Shown: in pieces, positions 1 to 5,268 of the stretch
How the letters are laid out: every line of letters begins with the position of its first letter
How positions within the stretch are numbered: the stretch's first letter is position 1
Assembly (NCBI GenBank): GCA_029934755.1
Contig: JAOZLQ010000155.1
Location: forward strand, 1 to 5,426
Origin: Desulfuromusa sp.
GTDB lineage: Bacteria > Desulfobacterota > Desulfuromonadia > Desulfuromonadales > Geopsychrobacteraceae
Reading direction: 5' to 3'
Length of the DNA stretch: 5,426 nt
Position numbers and translations under genes: made by a program
Notes under the pieces: generated by a model
What the model was told of the DNA's origin: nothing
The model's database searches: none
Seen by the model: only the letters and a program-made list of their open reading frames with translations

Positions 1-1
1 T

Positions 2-400
2 CTGGTTATCAGTAATCCCCCTTATCGTCAGCCTGGTTCCGGTCGGATATCCCCCAATAATGAACGAGCTTATGCTCGACATGAACTGTCTGGTGGGTTG
101 GAGGATTTCATCGCTGCAGCCGGCTGGATATTAAAAAAAAGTGGCAGTTTTGCGCTGATTTATCTGGTAGAACGTTTGCCCGAATTGATGGTTAAAATGG
201 TTGCAGCGGGGATTGAGCCGAAACGGTTACGGATGGTCCATTCGCGGAGTGGCGAAGCCGCTAAAATGGTTTTGGTCGAAGGGTGTAAGGGGGGGCGTCC
301 CGGATTGCAGGTTGAAAAAACGCTATATTTATATAGAAATGATGGAACGAGTCGGGACTATACGGAAGAGGTGCTACAGATGTACGAGATTGCTGACTAA
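2..400 (+). CDS. TrmN6-like N6-adenine methyltransferase, C-terminal part (5' end outside window)
   Basis: The reading frame is open from base 2 to the TAA at 398-400 and gives 132 residues; the N-terminal part, which should hold the SAM-binding glycine motif, is cut off by the window edge. The visible part starts with VISNPPYRQPGSG, which carries the NPPY motif IV of adenine-N6/glutamine-type SAM-dependent methyltransferases. Further on, LRMVHSR, a KMVLVEG strand, a GGRPGLQVEKTLYLY segment and a YTEEVLQMY end match the C-terminal layout of COG4123 (TrmN6/YfiC), whose E. coli member methylates N6 of A37 in tRNA1(Val). Family assignment is strong; the exact substrate in this organism is inferred. 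A TTG at 98 could be mistaken for a start, but it lies after the catalytic motif, so the gene must begin upstream. It converges on the DciA gene with a 4-bp overlap and no terminator between them. Confidence 0.85.
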   Translation: MVISNPPYRQPGSGRISPNNERAYARHELSGGLEDFIAAAGWILKKSGSFALIYLVERLPELMVKMVAAGIEPKRLRMVHSRSGEAAKMVLVEGCKGGRPGLQVEKTLYLYRNDGTSRDYTEEVLQMYEIAD

Positions 401-906
401 TTATTCCGTTCTTTATCCAGCTGTTTCTGCAGAGTAAATAGCTTTCGCAGCTCGTGTTTCACCTCAAAATTGTCAATTTGAGTTAACTTTTCTTCAATTG
501 ATTCTTTTTCAGCATTAGTCAGCTCAATTTTCGTCCACGGTGGTGCCTCTGGTGCTTTTTTTGTTTTCGGCGGTTGGTATGTTTGCGAATTGCGAGTTTG
601 GCGCAGATAAATATCGGTGATGCCAGCATTAGGTATTTTTGCCTCAATTTTTTCCAGAATCTTTGGCTTCAACATTTGTAACTGTTGCATCCAAACTGGA
701 TGGTCAACTTGAACTTCCAAGACCCCTTTGCGTAATTTGAGCGGTCTTGCTCGTGCGGCAATCTGCTCTCCGACTAATTGATCCCAAACCAACCAAGCTT
801 GATGTCGGGTAATTTGCTCGCCGAATCCAGGTTTTCCAAGGATTTGTTTTAGCAGTGAACCAACCCGTTCGGCTTGTTTCATTGGCGGGCGATCACTGTG
901 TTTCAT
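397..906 (-). CDS. dciA: DciA-like DUF721 protein (probable replicative helicase loader/operator)
   Basis: This 169-residue protein has a DUF721 domain at about residues 12-102. Its hallmarks are LLKQILGKPG near residue 18, then WDQLVGEQIAARARPLKL at 41-58, GVLEVQVDHPVW at 61-72, and an LKPKILEKI helix at 79-87. DciA proteins of this family interact with DnaB in bacteria that lack DnaC/DnaI loaders, so a role in loading or activating the replicative helicase is likely; that comes from family knowledge. Residues 105-169 form a proline/lysine-rich linker followed by a charged, probably helical tail, which is common in longer DUF721 proteins. The ATG at 904-906 is supported by a GGAG Shine-Dalgarno (913-916 on the + strand, spacing 6). 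Met9 is a less likely alternative start. The TAG stop (397-399) lies inside the end of the convergent methyltransferase gene. The gene is divergent from the DUF3343 gene. Confidence 0.82.
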   Translation of the reverse strand: MKHSDRPPMKQAERVGSLLKQILGKPGFGEQITRHQAWLVWDQLVGEQIAARARPLKLRKGVLEVQVDHPVWMQQLQMLKPKILEKIEAKIPNAGITDIYLRQTRNSQTYQPPKTKKAPEAPPWTKIELTNAEKESIEEKLTQIDNFEVKHELRKLFTLQKQLDKERNN

Positions 907-964
907 TTCAAACTCCGCAATGTGTATTTCCTTTGCAGTTATTATTGAGTGTAAAAGCGTGGTT

Positions 965-994
965 ACCTTACTCTTAGAGGCGGATTGCTGTCAA
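965..994 (-). promoter_or_regulatory. Candidate sigma70 promoter for dciA
   Basis: Read on the - strand, a perfect -35 box TTGACA (994-989) is followed after 18 bp by TAAGGT (970-965), which keeps the three most important -10 positions (TA...T). Transcription would start near 958 and give a leader of about 50 nt before the dciA ATG. The -10 is only 3/6, so this is a moderate prediction. Confidence 0.42.
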
Positions 995-1080
995 TTTTAT
1001 GCCGATACCAAATTGCTCTTGCATGCCATTTATAAACGTGTCACTATGCGCGGCTTGACTTTAATGTTAGGACGCTGCTA

Positions 1081-1335
1081 GTGGTTAGTGACGGAGATTG
1101 TGTCGCAATATTTCACTCGGTTCATCGGGTGATGAAAGCGGAAAAGGTTCTCAAGGGACAGTATCTGGATATTCTGCTGATTCCTGTCCCTCGCCAGTTG
1201 AGTGCTGACTGCGGGATGGCAATCAGATACCCCTATGACCTACATTCTCAGGTCAAACAGGCTCTGGCTGCGTTTGATTTAAAAATGATGGAAGTTTGGT
1301 TGATGAAGGCTGATCAATATCAGCGTTTAGCATGA
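1081..1335 (+). CDS. DUF3343 protein (putative Se/S carrier-like)
   Basis: This small 84-residue protein begins with DCVAIFHSVHRVMKAEKVLK and has a central IPVPRQLSADCGMAIRY segment (residues 34-50). Both are typical of DUF3343 proteins, which Pfam describes as putative selenium/sulfur carrier-like. Cys7 and Cys44 are present; Cys44 sits in the conserved DCG motif and is the likely functional residue. No enzymatic role is established for the family, so function stays open. The chosen start is GTG at 1081, preceded by AGGA at 1069-1072 (spacing 8). The frame is open upstream to a TAA at 1033-1035 but has no better start there. A TATAAA at 1031-1036 could be a -10 box but has no convincing -35. 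The gene lies 90 bp upstream of ffh on the same strand; since ffh has its own promoter, the two may be transcribed separately or by readthrough. Confidence 0.8.
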   Translation: MVSDGDCVAIFHSVHRVMKAEKVLKGQYLDILLIPVPRQLSADCGMAIRYPYDLHSQVKQALAAFDLKMMEVWLMKADQYQRLA

Positions 1336-1340
1336 AACAT

Positions 1341-1375
1341 CCCGTTTTGTCAGAGCTTTTAACTTGACAACAGGG
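1341..1375 (+). other. Imperfect inverted repeat between DUF3343 gene and ffh
   Basis: TTGTCA (1347-1352) and TGACAA (1365-1370) are perfect inverted arms around a 12-nt loop. The stem extends imperfectly outward to CCC (1341-1343) and GGG (1373-1375). A second 5-bp stem, AACAG (1369-1373) with CTGTT (1380-1384), is followed directly by a short T run. The structure could attenuate or terminate DUF3343 transcription, or be an operator, because the right arm contains the -35 box of the ffh promoter. It is too weak to call a firm terminator. Confidence 0.35.
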
Positions 1376-1393
1376 AATGCTGTTTTTTATATT
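1364..1393 (+). promoter_or_regulatory. Sigma70 promoter of the ffh-rpsP-khpA-rimM-trmD operon
   Basis: A perfect -35 box TTGACA (1364-1369) is followed after 18 bp by TATATT (1388-1393), a 5/6 match to the -10 consensus. The expected start site near 1400 leaves a leader of only about 25 nt before the ffh ATG. It is the best-scoring promoter in the window by eye and sits where the operon head should be. Confidence 0.65.
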
Positions 1394-1425
1394 TACTCTT
1401 TCGTGGATTTTGTCGGTAGAACAGT

Positions 1426-2778
1426 ATGTTTGATACACTTTCTGACAAGCTCGACTCAGTTTTTAAGAAGCTGCGTGGGCACGGACGGCTGACCGAGCAG
1501 CACATTAAGGAGACCATGCGGGAAATCCGTCTGGTTTTACTTGAAGCTGATGTCAACTTTCGTGTGGTCAAAGATTTTATTGCCAAGGTTAGTGAACGTG
1601 CTGCTGGTCAGGATGTTCTGAAGAGCCTGACCCCGGCTCAACAGGTAATTAAGGTTGTTCGTGAAGAACTGGCCGGCCTGATGGGCGAGGGGGAAGATAA
1701 TTCTCTTAACTTGTCAGTTAAACCGCCAGTGCCGTTGATGCTTTGTGGTTTGCAAGGTGCTGGTAAAACGACAACATGTGGCAAACTGGCACTGAAACTG
1801 CGTCGCGAAAAACGTAATCCATTGCTGGTTCCGGCTGATGTTTATCGCCCGGCGGCAATTGCTCAGCTTAAAACACTGGGACGCCAGCTTGATGTTGAGG
1901 TATTTGATTCTCAGCCCGGGCAGGATCCGGTTGATATTTGTGTCCAAGCTTTAAGTTATGCGGAGCTCAACGGCTTTGATACCCTCATTCTTGATACGGC
2001 TGGTCGATTGCACATCGATACAGAGTTGATGGGTGAGCTCAAGCGAATTGTTGATAAGGTTGTTCCGCAAGAGATTTTATTTGTTGCTGATGCGATGACC
2101 GGGCAGGATGCGGTGACCGTGGCAGCCAGCTTTGATGAGCAATTACCCCTGACCGGTGTGATTCTTACCAAATTGGATGGTGATGCCCGTGGTGGCGCTG
2201 CTCTTTCAATTCGGGCCGTTACTGGTAAGCCAATCAAACTGGTTGGTATGGGTGAAAAACTCGATGCTCTTGAGCAATTTTACCCTGATCGTATGGCTCA
2301 GCGTATCCTCGGTATGGGGGATGTTCTCAGCCTGATCGAAAAGGCTCAAGAAGCGGTTGATGCTGATGATGCTGCGGCGATGGAGCAGAAACTTCGCCAA
2401 GGTGGTTTCACCCTTGAAACTTTTCTTGAACAGATGCAGATGGTCAAGAAAATGGGTTCCATGGACTCGTTGCTGAAAATGATTCCCGGAGCGGGAAAAG
2501 CTCTTAAGAAAGTTCAAGGGGCGCAGTTGCCTGAAGATGAAATGAAAAGGGTTGAGGCGATTATTCGTTCGATGACTCAAAAGGAACGATTGAACCATAA
2601 AATTCTGAATGGCTCGCGGCGTTTACGTATTGCCAAGGGTAGTGGAACTCGGGTTCAAGATGTCAATCAGTTATTAAAGCGCTTTGTAGAGGCGCAAAAA
2701 ATGATGAAAAAAATGCAGAAAATGGGTCCGAAAGGTCTCAAAGGGATGCTTGGCCAGGGTGGCCAACTTCCATTTTAA
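1426..2778 (+). CDS. ffh: Signal recognition particle protein Ffh (SRP54 GTPase)
   Basis: Ffh binds 4.5S SRP RNA and signal sequences of nascent membrane proteins and, with the receptor FtsY, delivers ribosomes to the inner-membrane translocon. At 450 residues the protein is full length. The helical N domain covers about residues 1-90. The GTPase G domain follows with the P-loop GLQGAGKTT (108-116), ADVYRPAA (137-144), DTAGRL (190-195), TKLDGDARGG (248-257) and the GMGEKLDALEQF segment (274-285). The methionine-rich M domain runs from about 300, with Met-rich helices near 335-353, the RNA-binding SRRLRIAKGSGT (397-408), and a final KMMKKMQKM stretch (425-433). The ATG at 1426 gives the standard N terminus but has only a weak Shine-Dalgarno (GGTAGA, 1415-1420). 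ffh heads the operon 80 bp before rpsP. No key residue is missing. Confidence 0.98.
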   Translation: MFDTLSDKLDSVFKKLRGHGRLTEQHIKETMREIRLVLLEADVNFRVVKDFIAKVSERAAGQDVLKSLTPAQQVIKVVREELAGLMGEGEDNSLNLSVKPPVPLMLCGLQGAGKTTTCGKLALKLRREKRNPLLVPADVYRPAAIAQLKTLGRQLDVEVFDSQPGQDPVDICVQALSYAELNGFDTLILDTAGRLHIDTELMGELKRIVDKVVPQEILFVADAMTGQDAVTVAASFDEQLPLTGVILTKLDGDARGGAALSIRAVTGKPIKLVGMGEKLDALEQFYPDRMAQRILGMGDVLSLIEKAQEAVDADDAAAMEQKLRQGGFTLETFLEQMQMVKKMGSMDSLLKMIPGAGKALKKVQGAQLPEDEMKRVEAIIRSMTQKERLNHKILNGSRRLRIAKGSGTRVQDVNQLLKRFVEAQKMMKKMQKMGPKGLKGMLGQGGQLPF

Positions 2779-2795
2779 TCTGAATCAGCGGATAG

Positions 2796-2804
2796 TGATA
2801 GAAT
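2796..2804 (+). promoter_or_regulatory. Possible extended -10 promoter before rpsP
   Basis: TGATAGAAT (2796-2804) matches the extended -10 pattern TGN followed by a 5/6 -10 hexamer (TAGAAT). The -35 position is poor (TTAATC at 2775-2780, spacer 18). If active, it would start transcripts near 2811 and supply ribosomal-protein mRNA independently of ffh. This is a weak prediction. Confidence 0.25.
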
Positions 2805-2843
2805 CATATCCTGTTCGATAGACAGACAACATAAAGAAACACC

Positions 2844-2849
2844 AGGAGG
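2844..2849 (+). promoter_or_regulatory. Strong ribosome binding site of rpsP
   Basis: AGGAGG lies 9 nt before the rpsP ATG and fully matches the core anti-Shine-Dalgarno sequence. It contrasts with the weak sites of ffh, rimM and trmD in the same transcript and fits a highly translated ribosomal protein. Confidence 0.85.
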
Positions 2850-2858
2850 AAAGACAGT

Positions 2859-3134
2859 ATGTCAGTAAAGATCAGACTCGCCCGCGGTGGCGCAAAAAAG
2901 AAGCCGGTCTATAAGGTCGTTGTGGCCGACGAGCGTTTCCCTCGGGATGGTCGGTTTATCGAGGATTTGGGGCAGTATAACCCCCGCGAGGAAGAATTTC
3001 TGCTGAATTTTAAAGAGGATCGGGCCCTTGAGTGGCTCAATAAAGGTGCTCAGCCTACAGATACAGTACGCCGGCTTTTACGCCATGCTGGTGTCTGGGC
3101 CAAGTTCAAGGCAAAGGCTGCTACTGAAGCCTGA
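2859..3134 (+). CDS. rpsP: 30S ribosomal protein S16 (bS16)
   Basis: S16 binds 16S rRNA in the body of the small subunit and is needed for 30S assembly. The 91-residue length is normal for the family. Conserved features are the start VKIRLARGGAKKKPVYKVVV (residues 3-22), PRDGRFIEDLGQYNP (28-42), and the DRALEWLNKGAQPTDTVRRL helix region (54-73). The C-terminal tail (residues 81-91) is rich in lysine and alanine. The start is fixed by the perfect AGGAGG upstream and the family N terminus. The gene follows ffh by 80 bp and precedes khpA by 58 bp. Confidence 0.98.
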   Translation: MSVKIRLARGGAKKKPVYKVVVADERFPRDGRFIEDLGQYNPREEEFLLNFKEDRALEWLNKGAQPTDTVRRLLRHAGVWAKFKAKAATEA

Positions 3135-3192
3135 TACCTGAATCTGGTCCGAATCCGGGGCATCGACCCCCCAATTACCCGGAGGATGACCT

Positions 3193-3426
3193 ATGAAAGA
3201 TCTGATCGAGTATATTGCAAAGTCTCTGGTTGAAAAGCCTGATGAAATTGTTATTTCTGAGGAAATAGCAGAGGACGGTAGCGTACTCGTCAAGCTTGCG
3301 GCGGCAGCAGAAGATATGGGGCGGATTATTGGTAAACAGGGGCGCACCGCTAAGGCAATGCGGACTTTGTTGAATGCCAAAGCAACTCGTGAAAATCGTC
3401 ATGCTTTATTGCAGATCATGGAATAA
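3193..3426 (+). CDS. khpA: KH-domain RNA-binding protein KhpA (YlqC family)
   Basis: This 77-residue protein is a single type II KH domain. The RNA-binding GXXG loop is GKQG at residues 47-50 within GRIIGKQGRTAKAMRTLL (43-60), and N-terminal strands cover about residues 17-37. Homologues form dimers or pair with KhpB (Jag/EloR) and act as RNA chaperones affecting cell elongation and division in Gram-positives; the role in Proteobacteria is less well defined. No KhpB gene is visible here. The ATG at 3193 follows GGAGG at 3181-3185 with spacing 7. Its place between rpsP and rimM is a widely conserved gene order, which supports a link with ribosome biogenesis. Its ancestry as a KH domain is clear; the cellular role is inferred. 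Confidence 0.93.
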   Translation: MKDLIEYIAKSLVEKPDEIVISEEIAEDGSVLVKLAAAAEDMGRIIGKQGRTAKAMRTLLNAKATRENRHALLQIME

Positions 3427-3462
3427 ATGTGGGTTTAGCTGGTTTTAGGTTGGTTTGAGTTG

Positions 3463-3984
3463 ATGGCTGAATCTTTGCTGGAAATTGGAAATATTGTTGG
3501 TACCCACGGGTTGCGTGGAGACCTAAAGTTTCGTGCTAAATCGGGAGACCCTGAGCTTCTGATGTCGATGAAGCAGATCTGTCTACGGCTGCCGACTGGT
3601 GAAGTCCTGAATGTGGATATTAACCGTCAGGTTTTGCATAAGGGACAGGTTTTATTACGTCTACAGGGCTATGAATCGATCGATCTGGCCGAGCCGATTG
3701 TTGGCAGTCAGGTTTTGCTGGATGAAAGTCTATTGCCGAATCTGAATGATGATGAATATTATTGGGGCCAATTAGAAGGTTTGCAGGTTGTTGACCGAGA
3801 ACGGGGAGTAATCGGGCAACTTCATGAACTGATCGGTACAGCAGCTCATGATACCTATGTAGTAAAGGGCCGTTTAGGAGAAATTCTGATTCCGGCTGTA
3901 CACCAGTTTATATTGGAAATCGATCTGGAAGCGAGGATTATGAAAGTTGATCTTCCTGAAGGATTGATACCCGAAGAACAATGA
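3463..3984 (+). CDS. rimM: Ribosome maturation factor RimM (16S rRNA processing)
   Basis: RimM binds S19 and helps mature the 30S head domain. The 173-residue length is typical. The N-terminal RimM beta-barrel is marked by LLEIGNIVGTHGLRGDLKF (residues 5-23), and the C-terminal PRC-barrel begins around YYWGQLEGLQV (99-109). It continues with GQLHELIGTAAHDTYVV (118-134), EILIPAV (140-146) and the closing DLPEGLIPEEQ. I prefer ATG at 3463; an in-frame TTG directly before it (3460) would add one residue and cannot be excluded. Neither has a good Shine-Dalgarno: only GAG at 3457-3459 and TAGG at 3446-3449 are near. The TGA stop overlaps the trmD ATG (ATGA at 3981-3984), which indicates translational coupling. 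Confidence 0.96.
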   Translation: MAESLLEIGNIVGTHGLRGDLKFRAKSGDPELLMSMKQICLRLPTGEVLNVDINRQVLHKGQVLLRLQGYESIDLAEPIVGSQVLLDESLLPNLNDDEYYWGQLEGLQVVDRERGVIGQLHELIGTAAHDTYVVKGRLGEILIPAVHQFILEIDLEARIMKVDLPEGLIPEEQ

Positions 3985-4733
3985 TCTTTGACGTATTGAC
4001 GCTATTCCCGGGCATGTTTGATTCACCATTGCAGGAAAGTATTCTTGCACGGGCGATTAAGCAGGGATTGCTTGAGGTGCGGACACATAACCTGCGTGAT
4101 TGGGCTGAAGGCAAGCATCAAACCACTGATGATACTCCTTATGGCGGTGGTGACGGTATGGTGATGAAGCCTGAGCCAATTGCCCGGGCTATCGCAGAAT
4201 TAAAGCAGCAAGCTCCATCTGCAAAGGTGTTGTTGATGTCACCGCAGGGGGTTCCTTTTAAGCAACAGCATGCTCGTGAGCTGTCTCGTGAGCCGGGATT
4301 GATTTTTCTCTGTGGACGGTATGAAGGTTTTGACGAGCGGGTTCGTCAAACTCTGGTTGACGTTGAATTTTCCATTGGTGATTTTGTCTTAACCGGTGGA
4401 GAACTTCCGGCCATGGTGATGATTGATGCAATCTCCCGAAATCTTCCTGGAGTTCTTGGTTCCAGTGGTAGTGCGGAGACAGATTCATTTGTCGATGGTT
4501 TGTTGGAATATCCGCAATATACTCGCCCTGCTGTTTTTGACGGGATGCAGGTTCCAGAAATTCTCCTTTCTGGAAATCATGGTAAAATAGCGGAATGGCG
4601 GCGTGAACAGCAGCTGTTCCGTACGTTACAGCGGCGCCCCGAACTGTTGGATAACGTTCAATTGAGCGATCAAGATAGCGTAGTTCTTGAACGTCTGCGT
4701 AAAGAAACAGAGATAGCAAAAACAATTAGATAG
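3981..4733 (+). CDS. trmD: tRNA (guanine-N1)-methyltransferase TrmD (m1G37)
   Basis: TrmD methylates N1 of G37 next to the anticodon using SAM and so prevents +1 frameshifting. The 250-residue SPOUT protein is complete. Visible hallmarks are MIFDVLTLFPGMF (1-13), PYGGGDGMVMKPEP (53-66), the LCGRYEGFDERV loop (110-121), and the trefoil-knot SAM site GDFVLTGGELPAMVMIDAI (133-151). These are followed by SRNLPGVLG (152-160), DSF (168-170) and LLEYPQYTRP (174-183). Arg153 and Asp168 correspond by position to the catalytic Arg154 and Asp169 of the E. coli enzyme. HGKIAEWRREQ (200-210) belongs to the C-terminal tRNA-binding domain. The start overlaps the rimM stop by ATGA and has only a weak upstream GAAG, so translation probably depends on rimM. 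The TAG stop directly abuts a candidate rplS promoter. Confidence 0.98.
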   Translation: MIFDVLTLFPGMFDSPLQESILARAIKQGLLEVRTHNLRDWAEGKHQTTDDTPYGGGDGMVMKPEPIARAIAELKQQAPSAKVLLMSPQGVPFKQQHARELSREPGLIFLCGRYEGFDERVRQTLVDVEFSIGDFVLTGGELPAMVMIDAISRNLPGVLGSSGSAETDSFVDGLLEYPQYTRPAVFDGMQVPEILLSGNHGKIAEWRREQQLFRTLQRRPELLDNVQLSDQDSVVLERLRKETEIAKTIR

Positions 4734-4762
4734 TTTACAAAATTTACAATTTTTTTTATAAC
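4734..4762 (+). promoter_or_regulatory. Candidate promoter for rplS inside the operon
   Basis: TTTACA (4734-4739, 5/6 of the -35 consensus) is followed after exactly 17 bp by TATAAC (4757-4762, 5/6 of the -10). The spacer is very AT-rich and includes a run of nine T (4749-4757 region). It begins one base after the trmD stop and would give a leader of about 40 nt before rplS. A second TTTACA at 4743-4748 has wrong spacing. The low GC content raises the chance of a fortuitous match. Confidence 0.5.
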
Positions 4763-4796
4763 TAAATAGCGATTGAGAAAACGGATAGATAAATCG

Positions 4797-4802
4797 AGGA
4801 GG
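4797..4802 (+). promoter_or_regulatory. Strong ribosome binding site of rplS
   Basis: AGGAGG lies 7 nt before the rplS ATG, within GAGGAGGA. It fixes the start and predicts high translation, unlike the coupled trmD immediately upstream. Confidence 0.85.
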
Positions 4803-4809
4803 AACAAAG

Positions 4810-5157
4810 ATGAACATCATTGATCAACTGGAAATGGAACAGATTAAAAAGGATATCCCGCGTTTTAAAGCTGGTGATACTATTAAAGTTCACGTGAGAA
4901 TAACTGAAGGTGAAAAACAGCGGATCCAGATTTTTCAGGGTGTCTGCATCAAGCGTGTTAATCGCGGGCTTGGTTCTTCTTATACCGTTCGTAAGATGTC
5001 TGGTGCTATTGGTGTGGAGCGGATTTTTCCACTTCATTCACCGAGCATTGAAAAGATTGAGGTTGTTCGTGTTGGTCAGGTTCGCCGGGCCAAACTCTAC
5101 TACCTGCGTAATTTGCGTGGTAAAGCTGCACGGATTTCTGAAAAACGGATGGTCTGA
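4810..5157 (+). CDS. rplS: 50S ribosomal protein L19 (bL19)
   Basis: L19 sits at the subunit interface of the 50S particle and takes part in intersubunit bridges. The 115-residue length is typical for the family. Characteristic segments are PRFKAGDTIKVHVRITEG (17-34), RIQIFQGVCIKR (38-49), the strongly conserved GLGSSYTVRKMSGAIGVERI (53-72), FPLHSPSIEKIEVVR (73-87) and AKLYYLRNLRGKAARI (94-109), ending in SEKRMV. The start is set by the AGGAGG site. rplS is the last gene of the cluster. It lies 76 bp after trmD, a gap that holds its probable own promoter, and is followed by an intrinsic terminator. Confidence 0.98.
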   Translation: MNIIDQLEMEQIKKDIPRFKAGDTIKVHVRITEGEKQRIQIFQGVCIKRVNRGLGSSYTVRKMSGAIGVERIFPLHSPSIEKIEVVRVGQVRRAKLYYLRNLRGKAARISEKRMV

Positions 5158-5177
5158 ACATCGACTTGAGGAAATAA

Positions 5178-5219
5178 AAAAGCCCCGCTCGGTTATTCCC
5201 GGCGGGGCTTTTGTTTTGT
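5178..5219 (+). terminator. Rho-independent terminator after rplS
   Basis: An 11-bp perfect stem, AAAAGCCCCGC (5178-5188) with GCGGGGCTTTT (5202-5212), is extended inside by CGG/CCG (5190-5192 with 5199-5201) beyond a single bulged T. The loop is the hexanucleotide TTATTC. The T-rich tract TTTTGTTTT follows. The A run on the left side makes it potentially bidirectional, which would fit a convergent gene on the right. It lies about 20 bp after the rplS stop and closes the operon. Confidence 0.93.
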
Positions 5220-5228
5220 AGTTACTAG

Positions 5229-5250
5229 TGTCATGACAAGACACCGGTGT
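5229..5250. repeat. Two adjacent 10-bp perfect palindromes
   Basis: TGTCATGACA (5229-5238) and ACACCGGTGT (5241-5250) are each perfectly self-complementary and are separated by two bases. GTGTC (5228-5232) and GACAC (5240-5244) also form an overlapping inverted pair. Such dyads could bind dimeric regulators or form small hairpins, but no adjacent promoter is evident and function is unknown. Confidence 0.5.
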
Positions 5251-5268
5251 AAAAGAGAGCAGGTTGTC

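Noticed and set aside
98..400. Complete 100-residue protein starting at TTG 98
   Set aside because: The same frame is open to the left edge and carries the NPPY catalytic motif before base 98, so this is the tail of a longer methyltransferase.
1001..1020. Sigma54-type site upstream of the DUF3343 gene
   Set aside because: The TTGCT at 1013-1017 resembles a -12 element, but the -24 GG is absent at the required distance.
1956..2598. Long open frames on the - strand inside ffh
   Set aside because: They are antisense shadows of a full, well-conserved ffh; their peptides resemble no family and have no ribosome binding sites.
4258..4725. 155-residue open frame on the - strand inside trmD
   Set aside because: It is antisense to a complete TrmD with all motifs, and the peptide is low in hydrophobic pattern and unlike any family I know.
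4741..4760. T run after trmD as an intrinsic terminator
   Set aside because: There is no GC-containing stem before the T run, and the position fits a promoter spacer better.
4910..5221. 103-residue + strand frame overlapping rplS
   Set aside because: It lies out of frame within the complete L19 gene and runs into the terminator, so it is a shadow of rplS.
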